From Rubrobacter xylanophilus DSM 9941 (GTDB lineage Bacteria; Actinomycetota; Rubrobacteria; Rubrobacterales; Rubrobacteraceae), in NCBI RefSeq assembly GCF_000014185.1, contig NC_008148.1:62001-126000 (forward strand): 64,000 nt of DNA, given 5' to 3'. The translations under genes and the position numbers were made by a program. This document shows positions 17,717-25,918 of the stretch, piece after piece. Each line of letters starts with the position of its first letter. Position 1 is the first letter of the stretch. The notes beneath the pieces were generated by a model. That model searched no databases. It had not been told where the DNA came from and saw nothing but the letters and a program-made list of their open reading frames with translations.

Positions 17717-17738
17717 GCCCCCGGCGTTGACCGGGGGC
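17717..17738 (+). terminator. Hairpin after lysA
   Basis: GCCCCCGG and CCGGGGGC form a perfect 8-bp stem with a CGTTGA loop, 13 nt after the lysA stop. There is no T-run, so termination may be weak. The right half overlaps the -35 box of the next promoter. Confidence 0.55.
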
Positions 17739-17770
17739 CCTGTGCGTTGCTATATTAGTGTACTAAGTAC
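17727..17770 (+). promoter_or_regulatory. Promoter and palindrome of the sugar-acid operon
   Basis: TTGACC (17727-17732), an 18-nt spacer and TATATT (17751-17756) form a promoter. A perfect palindrome, GTACT-A-AGTAC (17760-17770), lies just downstream, within an AT-rich stretch. Its position at the expected transcription start suits a repressor site, most likely for the GntR/LacI-type regulator encoded last in the operon. Confidence 0.6.
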
Positions 17771-17821
17771 TATATTTAGCCGCGGGTTTCGGTGGAACGG
17801 CCGGAAAGGAGGAGTTGAGGG

Positions 17822-19174
17822 ATGTCTGCGGGGGCTCAGGGGCGCGGCCTTGCCGCCGGGGCGGAGGCTGCCAGGGAGGGCGAGGGGCTTCGCCGGGTGG
17901 TCTTCGGGGCGCTGGTGGGGACGGCGCTCGAGTGGTACGACTTCTTCATCTACGGGACGGCGGCGGCGCTGGTGTTCGGGCGGCTTTTCTTCCCCGGGTT
18001 TTCGGACCTTGCGGGGACGCTCGCCGCGTTCGCGACCTTCGGGGTGGCCTTTCTCGTGCGGCCGCTCGGGGGGTTCGTCTTCGGGCACATGGGCGACAGG
18101 ATCGGCCGGCGGGAGACGCTCATCGTGACCACCTTGCTGATGGGCATCTCGACGGGGCTCATCGGTCTTCTACCCACCTACGAGGCGATAGGGGTGTGGG
18201 CGCCGGTGCTGCTCACGCTGCTGCGGGTGTGCCAGGGGCTTGGGGCCGGGGCCGAGTTCGGCGGGGCCTCGACCCTGCTCGCCGAGCACGCGCCGCAGGG
18301 CAGGCGCGGCTTCTACTGCTCCTTCTCGCAGATGGGGGTGCAGGTGGGGCTGGTGTGCGGGACGCTCGCCTTTCTTCTGGTGGGGCTTTTGCCGGACGAG
18401 CAGCTCTTCAGCTGGGGCTGGCGGGTGCCGTTCCTGCTGGGGTTCGCCCTGATCGCGGTGGCGCTCTACGTGCGGCTCAGGATCGAGGAGTCGCCGGTGT
18501 TCCGCCGGCTCGAGAGCACGCGGCAGACCGTCAGGATGCCCATCCTGGAGGCGCTGCGGCGCTACCCGCGCAACTTCCTCATCGGGATCGGGGCGCACGT
18601 CTGCGACACCGCGCTCGCCTACTTCTACGCGACCTACAGCGTCTCCTACCTCACCACCCAGCTCGGGCTGCCGCGGAGCACGGCGCTCGCGGGGGTCGTG
18701 CTCTACGGGGTGATCGTCATCCTGCTGCAGCCCGTCTACGGGGCCCTCTCCGACCGCATCGGGCGCCGCCCGATCAACATCTTCAGCGTGGTGTTCACGG
18801 CGGCCTTCGCCTTCCCGTTCTTTTTGCTGCTCAACACGGAGTCGACGCCCCTGATCTGGGCGGCGCTCGTCATAGCCACGGCGCTCGGGTGGGCCCCGAT
18901 GATCGCCGTGCAGGGCGCCTTCTACTCCGAGCTCTTCGGGGCGCGGGTGCGCTATACGGGGTTTGCGGCCTCGCGGGAGCTCGGGGCGGTGCTGGCGGGC
19001 TTCTCCCCCTTTATCTCGGTGGCGCTGGTGGGGATGGCCGACGGCGCGCCGTGGCTGGTGGCGGGCTTCATGATCCTGCTGGCCTTCGTCTCTTTCCTGG
19101 CCTTCTACTTCTCCGAGGAGACCAAGGACGTGGACATAGCCCGGGCCGACCCGGCCTACGGGGAGGGCGCCTGA
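17822..19174 (+). CDS. MFS transporter, metabolite:H+ symporter family
   Basis: 450 residues, 12 membrane segments. Family hallmarks are the N-terminal GTALEWYDFFIYGTAAAL, the loop GHMGDRIGRRETL after helix 2, and RIGRRPINIFS after helix 8. This subfamily (ProP/ShiA/KgtP-like) imports organic acids and betaines with protons. As first gene of an operon for keto-deoxy sugar-acid breakdown, it probably imports the sugar acid. ATG 17822 follows GGAAAGGAGG. Exact substrate unknown. Confidence 0.9.
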   Translation: MSAGAQGRGLAAGAEAAREGEGLRRVVFGALVGTALEWYDFFIYGTAAALVFGRLFFPGFSDLAGTLAAFATFGVAFLVRPLGGFVFGHMGDRIGRRETLIVTTLLMGISTGLIGLLPTYEAIGVWAPVLLTLLRVCQGLGAGAEFGGASTLLAEHAPQGRRGFYCSFSQMGVQVGLVCGTLAFLLVGLLPDEQLFSWGWRVPFLLGFALIAVALYVRLRIEESPVFRRLESTRQTVRMPILEALRRYPRNFLIGIGAHVCDTALAYFYATYSVSYLTTQLGLPRSTALAGVVLYGVIVILLQPVYGALSDRIGRRPINIFSVVFTAAFAFPFFLLLNTESTPLIWAALVIATALGWAPMIAVQGAFYSELFGARVRYTGFAASRELGAVLAGFSPFISVALVGMADGAPWLVAGFMILLAFVSFLAFYFSEETKDVDIARADPAYGEGA

Positions 19175-19921
19175 GTGGGGCGCCTCGCCGGGCGCCGGGC
19201 CGTCGTGACCGGGGCGGCCTCCGGGATAGGGCTCGCCATAGCCCGCAGGTTTCTGCGGGAGGGGGCGCGGGTGGTCCTCGGCTACCACGGCCGGCGCCCC
19301 CCGGACCCCCTGCCCCCCGGCCGGGCCCTCGCCCGCAGGGCCGACGTGACGGTGGCGGAGGAGGTAGAGGGGCTCGTCCGGCTGGCAACGGAGCGCTGGG
19401 GCGGGCTGGAGGTCATGGTCAACAACGCCGGCGTGGGCGTCGCTGCAACCGCCCCCCAGACCTCAGAGGAGGACTTCGAGCGGGTGCTTGCGGTCAACCT
19501 CAGGGGCACCTTCCTCGGCATGAAGTACGCCATCCCCGCAATAAGGGACTCTGGCGGCGGCGCCGTCATAAACATCTGCTCCAACGCGGCGCTCGTCGGG
19601 GTGCCCGAGCGCGCCGCCTACAGCGCGGCGAAGGGGGGGATTCTGGCGCTCACGCGGGCCGGTGCCATAGACCACATACACGAGGGCGTGCGCGTGAACT
19701 GCATCGCCCCCGGCACCACCGACACGCCGTGGATAGGCAAGATCACCGCCGGGTATGCGGACCCCGAGGAGGCGCGGCGGCGGATGCGGGAGCGCCAGCC
19801 GCACGGGAGGTTTGTGAGGCCGGAGGAGGTGGCGGCGATGGCGGCCTACCTTGCCAGCGACGAGGCCGCCTCGGTGGTCGGCGCCTGCATGGTCGTCGAC
19901 GGGGGGATGAGCGCCCGGTGA
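19175..19921 (+). CDS. SDR family oxidoreductase
   Basis: 248 residues, classical SDR: TGAASGIG cofactor loop, NNAG motif, catalytic Ser in INICSNAA, YSAAK catalytic pair, and C-terminal GACMVVDGG. The GTG start follows the transporter stop directly. Within this operon it may oxidise a sugar or sugar acid (for example an aldose or 2-keto-3-deoxy acid dehydrogenase). The substrate cannot be read from sequence. Confidence 0.9.
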   Translation: MGRLAGRRAVVTGAASGIGLAIARRFLREGARVVLGYHGRRPPDPLPPGRALARRADVTVAEEVEGLVRLATERWGGLEVMVNNAGVGVAATAPQTSEEDFERVLAVNLRGTFLGMKYAIPAIRDSGGGAVINICSNAALVGVPERAAYSAAKGGILALTRAGAIDHIHEGVRVNCIAPGTTDTPWIGKITAGYADPEEARRRMRERQPHGRFVRPEEVAAMAAYLASDEAASVVGACMVVDGGMSAR

Positions 19922-19996
19922 GAGCCTTCGCGGCCTGCTACCCTAAAAGGGGAGAAGGGCTTCTCGCAGGGTTGCCGGGAAGGGGTTTTTAGGGCT

Positions 19997-20953
19997 TTGG
20001 AGGCGTCCGGCGCGCTGGAGGTGGTGACGCTCGGCGAGGCGCTCATCGTCATGGACCCCGTCGAGCGGGGGCCGCTGCGGCACGTGCCCGGCTTCCGCAA
20101 GCGGGTGGGCGGGGCCGAGCTGAACGTGGCGGTGGCCCTCGCCCGGCTGGGTCACCGGGCGGGCTGGGCGGGCTCTGTGGGCGACGACGAGTTCGGCCGG
20201 GAGGTGCTCGGCTTTCTGCGGGCCGAGGGGGTGGACGTCTCGGGGGCGGTGCTGGACCCCGGGGCGCCCACCGGGCTGTACTTCAAGGAGTGGCGGGCGG
20301 GGGGTCTCAGGGCCCACTACTACCGGGCCGGGTCGGCGGCGAGCCGGATGGCCCCCGGGAGGTTGGACGAGGGGTTCCTGCTCTCCGGGAGGGTGCTGCA
20401 CCTCACCGGGATCACGCCGGCCCTCTCCGGGGGCTGCGAGGAGCTGGTGCGGCGTCTGGCGGGGGAGGCGGGCCGGCGGGGAGTGCTCCTCTCCTTCGAC
20501 GCCAACATCCGCTGGCGGCTCTTCGGGGAGCGGGACCCGCGGAAGGCGATCGAACCGCTCCTCCCGCTGGCGGACCTGCTCTTTCTCTCCGACGAGGAGG
20601 CGGAGCTGCTGCTCGGGGGGAGCGACCCGCGGAGCGTGGAGCGGGCCCGCGGGCGGCTCGGGGCGGGCGTGGTGGTCGTGCACTCCGCCTCCGGCTCGTT
20701 CGCCGCCGGCGGGGAGGGCGTGGTCCGGAGGGAGGGCTACAGGGTGGAGGCCGTGGACACCGTGGGGGCGGGTGACGCCTTCGTGGGGGGCTTTCTCGCC
20801 GGCTTTCTGCGGGGCTGGGAGACCGGGGCGTGCCTGGAGCTGGCCAACGCCTGCGGGGCGTGCGCGGTAGCCGTGCCGGGGGACGCGGCCAGCATGCCCG
20901 CGGAGGAGGAGGCGCTGGCGCTCCTGCGCGGCCGCCGGGAGCGGGAACGTTGA
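19997..20953 (+). CDS. kdgK: 2-keto-3-deoxygluconate kinase (PfkB family)
   Basis: 318 residues from TTG 19997. PfkB signatures are present: GGAELNVAVALARLG near the N-terminus and DTVGAGDAFVGGFLAG with the catalytic Asp near the C-terminus; LSFDANIRWRLF is typical of KDG kinases. It phosphorylates KDG to KDPG, which the aldolase encoded next would split. The 75-nt gap upstream holds no gene. Confidence 0.88.
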   Translation: MEASGALEVVTLGEALIVMDPVERGPLRHVPGFRKRVGGAELNVAVALARLGHRAGWAGSVGDDEFGREVLGFLRAEGVDVSGAVLDPGAPTGLYFKEWRAGGLRAHYYRAGSAASRMAPGRLDEGFLLSGRVLHLTGITPALSGGCEELVRRLAGEAGRRGVLLSFDANIRWRLFGERDPRKAIEPLLPLADLLFLSDEEAELLLGGSDPRSVERARGRLGAGVVVVHSASGSFAAGGEGVVRREGYRVEAVDTVGAGDAFVGGFLAGFLRGWETGACLELANACGACAVAVPGDAASMPAEEEALALLRGRRERER

Positions 20954-20981
20954 GGGCGAGGGTTCTTCCGAGGAGGGCTTG

Positions 20982-21638
20982 ATGGACGGCGGGGGAGCGC
21001 TGGAGCGGCTCGGGCGGCTCGGGCTGGTGGCGGTGGTGCGCGGCCGCTCGTGGGAGGACGCGGTAGAGGTCTCGGAGGCCCTCGCGGAGGGCGGGGTGGC
21101 CGCCATCGAGGTGGCCTACACCACCCCCGGGGCTGGACGGGCCATCCGCGAGCTGGCCCGGCGGCGCGGGGATGGAATCCTGCTGGGGGCGGGGACCCTG
21201 ACCTCGCCGGGGCAGGCGGAGGAGGCCGCGGAGAGCGGCGCCTCCTTTCTGGTGAGCCCCGGCTTCGACCCCGGCCTGGTGTCGGCCATGCTCCGGACGG
21301 GGCGCGCCGCGCTGCCCGGCGTGCTCACCCCCGGCGAGGTGATGGGGGCGCTGAGGCTGGGGGTGGGGGCGCTCAAGCTCTTCCCCGCCGGGGCGGTGGG
21401 CCCCGGGTACCTGAGGGCCCTGCTCGGCCCCTTCCCCGGGGTGCGCTTTGTGCCGACCGGGGGCGTCTCCGAACGCAACGCGGGCGAGTGGTTCGGGGCC
21501 GGGGCGTTCGCCGTGGGGGCGGGGGGAGCGCTCGCCCCGCCCCGCCTGCGGGACGGGAGGCACCGGGAGGAGGTCGTCGGGCTCGCGCGCCGGTTCGCCG
21601 CGGCCGTGGAGCGGGCCCGGGAGGGCGCGCGCCGGTGA
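20982..21638 (+). CDS. eda: KDPG (2-keto-3-deoxy-6-phosphogluconate) aldolase
   Basis: 218 residues, class I aldolase. The Schiff-base Lys lies in ALKLFPAG, the general base Glu in AAIEVAYTTP, and the phosphate loop in VPTGGVSERNAG. It cleaves KDPG to pyruvate and glyceraldehyde 3-phosphate. ATG 20982 is 5 nt from AGGAGG and is preferred over TTG 20979. It overlaps the next gene by 4 nt. Confidence 0.93.
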   Translation: MDGGGALERLGRLGLVAVVRGRSWEDAVEVSEALAEGGVAAIEVAYTTPGAGRAIRELARRRGDGILLGAGTLTSPGQAEEAAESGASFLVSPGFDPGLVSAMLRTGRAALPGVLTPGEVMGALRLGVGALKLFPAGAVGPGYLRALLGPFPGVRFVPTGGVSERNAGEWFGAGAFAVGAGGALAPPRLRDGRHREEVVGLARRFAAAVERAREGARR

Positions 21639-22480
21639 GGCGGCCGGGGGGCGGCCTGGAGGAGATGTTCTCGCTGGACGGCCGGGTGGCCGTGGTGACC
21701 GGGGGGACCGGCGTTCTCGGCGGCGCGGTGGCCGCGGGGCTCGCGCGCGCCGGGGCCCGGGTCGGGGTGCTCGGCCGGCGGCGGGGGCGGGCGGAGGAGG
21801 TCGCCGCCGGCCTCGGCGCGGAGGGCGCCGAGGCGCTCGCCCTGCGGGCGGACGTGCTCGACGAGGGGCAGCTCCGCCGGGCGCGGGAGGAGCTGCTCGG
21901 GCGGTGGGGGCGGCTGGACATCCTCGTCAACGCCGCCGGGGGCAACGTGCCGGGGGCCGTGCTCGGGAGCGGGGAGGACGTCTTCCGGGGGCTCAGGGTC
22001 GGGGCCTTCAGGGAGGCCCTGGACCTCAACCTGCTCGGCACGGTGCTCCCGAGCCTGGTCTTCGGGGAGGCGATGGCCTCCGGCGGCCGGGCCGAGGGGT
22101 GCATCGTCAACGTCTCCTCCATGGCGGCCCTCCGCCCGCTGACCCGGGTGGCGGGCTACTCGGCGGCGAAGGCCGCCGTCGAGAACTTCACCCGCTGGCT
22201 CGCGGTGGAGCTCTCGCGCCGTTACGGGCCGGGCATGCGGGTCAACGCCGTGGCCCCCGGCTTCTTCCTCGGGGAGCAGAACCGGGGGCTCTTGATCGGC
22301 GAGGACGGAAACCTCACCCCCCGGGGGCGGGCGGTCATAGAGCACACGCCGATGGGCCGCTTCGGAAAACCCGAGGAGCTCGCCGGTGCCGTGGTGTGGC
22401 TCTGCGGTCCCGGGGCCAGCTTCGTCACCGGGGCGGTGGTGCCCGTGGACGGGGGCTTCAGCGCCTTCGGCGGGGTCTGA
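21635..22480 (+). CDS. D-mannonate oxidoreductase-like SDR
   Basis: 281 residues. SDR motifs are TGGTGVLGG, VNAAGGN and YSAAKAAVENFTRWLAVEL. The segment PGFFLGEQNRGLL plus HTPMGRFGKPEELAGAVVWL is characteristic of the SDR-type D-mannonate oxidoreductases (fructuronate reductases) of hexuronate catabolism. The GTG start overlaps the aldolase stop (GTGA); an ATG at 21665 matches the usual family start but its ribosome-binding site would be too close. No uronate isomerase or mannonate dehydratase gene is in the window. Confidence 0.85.
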   Translation: MRRPGGGLEEMFSLDGRVAVVTGGTGVLGGAVAAGLARAGARVGVLGRRRGRAEEVAAGLGAEGAEALALRADVLDEGQLRRAREELLGRWGRLDILVNAAGGNVPGAVLGSGEDVFRGLRVGAFREALDLNLLGTVLPSLVFGEAMASGGRAEGCIVNVSSMAALRPLTRVAGYSAAKAAVENFTRWLAVELSRRYGPGMRVNAVAPGFFLGEQNRGLLIGEDGNLTPRGRAVIEHTPMGRFGKPEELAGAVVWLCGPGASFVTGAVVPVDGGFSAFGGV

Positions 22481-22508
22481 GGGGGCGTATACTCTCCTCC
22501 TGGCGATC

Positions 22509-24173
22509 ATGGGCGCAAACGGCGGACCGGGAAGGCGCGACGGGCAGCGGGGCGGGCCGATGTACCAGCAGGTGCGCCAGGATCTTCTGGCCAGGATCCG
22601 GCGCGGGGAGTTCCCGCCGGGGAGCCTGCTGCCGTCGGAGAGCCAGATCTGCGAGCAGTACGGCGTGAGCGTCACCACCGCCCGGAGGGCCTTTCTGGAG
22701 CTGGTGAAGGAGGGGGTGGTCCGGCGGCGGGCCGGGGTGGGGACCATGGTCGCCCCGCGGGTTCGCCGGGCCCGCATCGCCTTTGCCAGCATCGACTACA
22801 CGGGGGACGCCTGGCGGCACATCCCCAGCGTCATCGGGGAGATGTTCGCGGGGATAGGCGAGCACGCCTGGCGCAGGGACGCGGTGCTGGAGATCGTGGG
22901 CGTGGAGGACGAGGAGGCCGAGGGCTACCTCCGGAGGGTGGCCGAGCGGCGCCCGGTGGACGGGCTGCTTCTGCGGGTGGCCAACGACATCCGCGGGGAG
23001 CACCTGGACATCCTGGAGCGGGCGGGGATGCCCTACGTGCTCATAAAGCGCCACATCCCCGGCCGGAGGATGAACTGCGTGATCAGCGACGACGTCACCG
23101 GCGCCCGGATGGCGACCTCGCACCTCCTGGAGCTGGGCCACCGGCGCATCGGCTTTGTGTGCGGCAAGCCGCACCTGACGCTGAACCGGGAGCGGCTCGC
23201 CGGCTACCGGGAGGCGCTGGAGGAGCACGGGGTGGGCTTCGACGAGGGGCTCGTCCGCCAGGAGGAGCACTTCACCACCGAGATGGGCTACCGGGCGGTC
23301 CGCTCCCTGCTGGAGGCGCCCTCGCGGCCGAGCGCCGTGTTCGTGGCGAGCGACACCATGGCCATCGGGGGCTACGAGGCGGTGTGGGACCTGGGGTTGA
23401 GGATCCCGGACGACGTCTCGATCGTGGGCTACGACGACATCCAGGCGGCCTCCGCCCTGCAACCCCCGCTCACGACCGTGCGGACCTCCTACTACGACTT
23501 CGGCCGGCTGGCGGCCCAGCTGCTGCTCGACCTGATCGAGGGCCGGGAGGTGGCCCCGCAGCGGCGGGTGATCCACCCCACCCTCGTGGTGCGGGGCTCC
23601 ACGCGCCGGCTGAGCCCGGGGCGAGGGGCGCGGCACCGACCCCCCCGGGAGCCGGCCCCCGTCCCCTCCCCGGGCCGGCTCTCGGGGCTCGGCCTGCTCT
23701 GCTCGGGCCTCGACGCCGCCCTCCGGCAGGAGGTGGTCCGGGCCTGCGCCGCGGAGGGGGCCCTGCCGCTCGCCGGTGAGGAGGCGCCCCCGGACGTGTG
23801 GGTGCAGGGGCTCTCGCTGTGGCAGGATCTCGGCACCAACTTGCGCCGGGCCCTGGAGCGCGGCCGCATGGCCCTGCGCCGGATAAAGGAGGGGGGATCC
23901 CTGGTGTACGTGGCCTCGGCCATGTCCCCCGACCCCTCCCTCGGGGGGATAGAGCACGAGGCGGTCCGCGCCGGCCTGGAGCGGGTGGTCCGGGTGCTCG
24001 CCGGGGAGGGCGCCGGGCGGGGCGTGCGGGTGAACGCCCTGCTGTGCCTGGCGGACCGCCACGAGCTGCAGACCGAGCGGGCCGCGCAGGTGGCCGGGAC
24101 GGTGGCCTTTCTCGCCTCGCCCGCCGCGCGCGGCATAAGCGGCGAGACCCTCGCGCTCGACGGCCCGCCCTGA
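22509..24173 (+). CDS. Three-part regulator: GntR-type wHTH, LacI-type sensor, degenerate SDR domain
   Basis: 554 residues, last gene of the sugar-acid operon. Residues 18-85 form a GntR-type winged helix (MYQQVRQDLLARIRRGEFPP, then TTARRAFLELVKEG). Residues about 95-360 are a LacI/PBP1-type sugar-sensor domain (DVSIVGYDDIQAASALQPPL, SAVFVASDTMAIGGYEAV), together AraR-like. After a Pro/Arg-rich linker, residues about 391-554 are SDR-like, ending VAFLASPAARGISGETLALDG. In this part the TGxxxGxG loop is CSGLDAAL, Ser470 is retained, and the YxxxK pair is His483-Arg487, so it is probably not an enzyme. TATACT at 22488-22493 may give it its own promoter. The start (ATG 22509 or 22560) is uncertain. 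Confidence 0.88.
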   Translation: MGANGGPGRRDGQRGGPMYQQVRQDLLARIRRGEFPPGSLLPSESQICEQYGVSVTTARRAFLELVKEGVVRRRAGVGTMVAPRVRRARIAFASIDYTGDAWRHIPSVIGEMFAGIGEHAWRRDAVLEIVGVEDEEAEGYLRRVAERRPVDGLLLRVANDIRGEHLDILERAGMPYVLIKRHIPGRRMNCVISDDVTGARMATSHLLELGHRRIGFVCGKPHLTLNRERLAGYREALEEHGVGFDEGLVRQEEHFTTEMGYRAVRSLLEAPSRPSAVFVASDTMAIGGYEAVWDLGLRIPDDVSIVGYDDIQAASALQPPLTTVRTSYYDFGRLAAQLLLDLIEGREVAPQRRVIHPTLVVRGSTRRLSPGRGARHRPPREPAPVPSPGRLSGLGLLCSGLDAALRQEVVRACAAEGALPLAGEEAPPDVWVQGLSLWQDLGTNLRRALERGRMALRRIKEGGSLVYVASAMSPDPSLGGIEHEAVRAGLERVVRVLAGEGAGRGVRVNALLCLADRHELQTERAAQVAGTVAFLASPAARGISGETLALDGPP

Positions 24174-24180
24174 AAAAGGG

Positions 24181-24684
24181 CTACCTCCGGCGCCGCCGGC
24201 CGGCGGTGTTGGTGAGCAGCGGCGAGAGACCGGGGCGCCGCCGCGAGAGCCCGGCGTCGAGCGAGGCCTCCTTCGCCGCCGGGCTGAAGAGGATGATCAG
24301 GGAGAGCGCCGCCATCACCACGTTTATGGTGAAAAACTGCGGCGAGCCGAGCCCGGTGCCGAGGCTCACCCCGCCCTGGGAGAGGAGGATCATGACGCTC
24401 AGCGCCACGCTCCCGAGCGCGGCCAGGTTGGTGAAAAGCCCCAGGATGAGCGCCACCCCCATCGCCAGCTCCGCCGCCCTCACCACCTGAGCCACCAGCT
24501 CGGCGTTGGGCACCACGTTGTTCTGCATGAAGACGCGGAAGAAGGCAGGAGCCGCCGAGACGAAACCCCCCGCCTGCAGGCTGGCCGCGAACTCGCGGGG
24601 GAAGTCCGGGTTGAGGAGCTTCTCAAGCCCCCCGTTGAGCCACACGGCCCCCACCAGTACCCGCACCCACGTCATGCCGCTCAC
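24181..24684 (-). CDS. DoxX family membrane protein
   Basis: 167 residues with four membrane segments and the DoxX pattern RVLVGAVWLNGGLEKLLNP at the N-terminus; the tail is basic. The family includes a thiosulfate:quinone oxidoreductase subunit and redox-stress proteins, so no specific function is claimed. GTG 24684 has AGGAGG at a spacing of 7 nt. It is convergent with the sugar-acid operon and divergent from the multicopper oxidase gene. Confidence 0.8.
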   Translation of the reverse strand: MSGMTWVRVLVGAVWLNGGLEKLLNPDFPREFAASLQAGGFVSAAPAFFRVFMQNNVVPNAELVAQVVRAAELAMGVALILGLFTNLAALGSVALSVMILLSQGGVSLGTGLGSPQFFTINVVMAALSLIILFSPAAKEASLDAGLSRRRPGLSPLLTNTAGRRRRR

Positions 24685-24825
24685 CCAATGACCTCCTTCG
24701 TTTCAAGAGCGGATTCTAACCCCTGCACCTCTCGGCCGTTTCCGGTCCTGATCCCTATGAAAGAGCATAACCCCTCGAAATCGCCCCGCCGGAGCCCCGC
24801 GAGATGGGTTTTGCTGTGCTAATGG

Positions 24826-24859
24826 TTGACACAAAGAAAGCAAAGTATTAAATTAGAAT
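24826..24859 (+). promoter_or_regulatory. Promoter of the multicopper oxidase operon
   Basis: A consensus TTGACA (24826-24831) is followed by an AT-rich stretch offering TTAAAT at 24848-24853 (16-nt spacer) as -10 box; TAGAAT at 24854-24859 lies just beyond. About 45 nt separate it from the start codon. It is the most AT-rich segment of the area. Confidence 0.55.
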
Positions 24860-24898
24860 AGGCTAAAAATTTATTGAGGCCGTCATGAGGAGGGTGTG

Positions 24899-25915
24899 AT
24901 GAGAGGGCTGAGGCGGGGTGTATCGCGCCGGGAGTTTCTGCGGGCGGCGGGGGTTGCTGGAGCGTTGGGGGTTTCGGGCGGTCTCCTTGGGGCTCGGGTT
25001 GCCCGGGGGCAGGGAGGTGGTCACGGGGGGATACGCGGGGAGGCATCGGGCGGGCACGGCGGGAATCGGGTTGTGGGGGATGTGGATCTTTCGAGGTTCG
25101 ATCCCTCGAAGTTCCTGAGGGAGTTTTACTGGGGGGACGAGCGCAAAGAGGGCGGGCGCACCGTCCGGGAGTACGAGCTCGTTGCGGAGCCGGTGGAGAT
25201 CGAGGTTGCGCCGGGGGTCATGTACCCGGCGTGGGCGTACAACGGCCAGGTGCCGGGGCCTACGCTGAGGGCGCGGGAGGGGGACAGGCTGAGGGTGGCG
25301 TTCAAGAACGGGGACACGCACCCGCACACGATCCACTTCCACGGGTTCCACCCGGCCAACATGGACGGGGTCTTCGAGCTGGTCGGTCCGGGGCAGGAGT
25401 TCGTCTACGAGTTCGAGGCCGGGCCGTTCGGGTGCCACCTCTACCACTGCCACACCATGCCCCTCAAGAAGCACATCGAGAAGGGGCTCTACGGGGCTTT
25501 CATCGTGGACCCGAGGGAGGGGCGGCCGGAGGCCGACGAGATGGTGATGGTCATGAACGGCTTCGACACCGACTTCGATGGCGAGAACGAGGTCTATGGG
25601 GTAAACACCGTGGCCTTCCACTACCAGCGGCATCCGGTAAAGATAAAGCGCGGGGAGCTGGTCAGGATCTACGTGGTCAACGCGCTGGAGTTCGACCTCG
25701 TAAACAGTTTCCACATCCATGCCAACTTCTTCGACTACTACCCCACGGGCACCAGGCTGGAGCCTTCGGAGTTCACCGACACCAAGATGTTCGCCCAGGG
25801 GGAGCGCGGGATCATGGAGTTCCGCTACCGCTTCCCCGGGCGCTTCATGTTCCACGCCCACGTCAGCGAGTTCGCCGAGCTCGGCTGGATGGGCCTCTTT
25901 GAGGTGGAGGGGTGA
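24899..25915 (+). CDS. Two-domain multicopper oxidase, Tat-exported
   Basis: 338 residues with a Tat signal (SRREFLRAAGVAGALG). Two cupredoxin domains: domain 1 carries HTIHFHGFH and the type 1 plus trinuclear motif YHCHTMPLKKHIEKGL; domain 2 carries HIHANFF and FMFHAHVSEFAELGWMGL. Because domain 2 has HAH instead of HCH, a type 1 copper site is expected only in domain 1, as in the domain-1-type (often called type C) two-domain laccases. These trimeric enzymes oxidise phenols or metal ions (Fe2+, Mn2+, Cu+) with O2. ATG 24899 follows GAGGAGGG. Confidence 0.92.
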   Translation: MRGLRRGVSRREFLRAAGVAGALGVSGGLLGARVARGQGGGHGGIRGEASGGHGGNRVVGDVDLSRFDPSKFLREFYWGDERKEGGRTVREYELVAEPVEIEVAPGVMYPAWAYNGQVPGPTLRAREGDRLRVAFKNGDTHPHTIHFHGFHPANMDGVFELVGPGQEFVYEFEAGPFGCHLYHCHTMPLKKHIEKGLYGAFIVDPREGRPEADEMVMVMNGFDTDFDGENEVYGVNTVAFHYQRHPVKIKRGELVRIYVVNALEFDLVNSFHIHANFFDYYPTGTRLEPSEFTDTKMFAQGERGIMEFRYRFPGRFMFHAHVSEFAELGWMGLFEVEG

Positions 25916-25918
25916 GGG

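Noticed and set aside
17717-17738. lysA hairpin as a riboswitch part
   Set aside because: It lies after lysA and has simple terminator geometry; no lysine riboswitch features are seen upstream of lysA, lysC or dapA.
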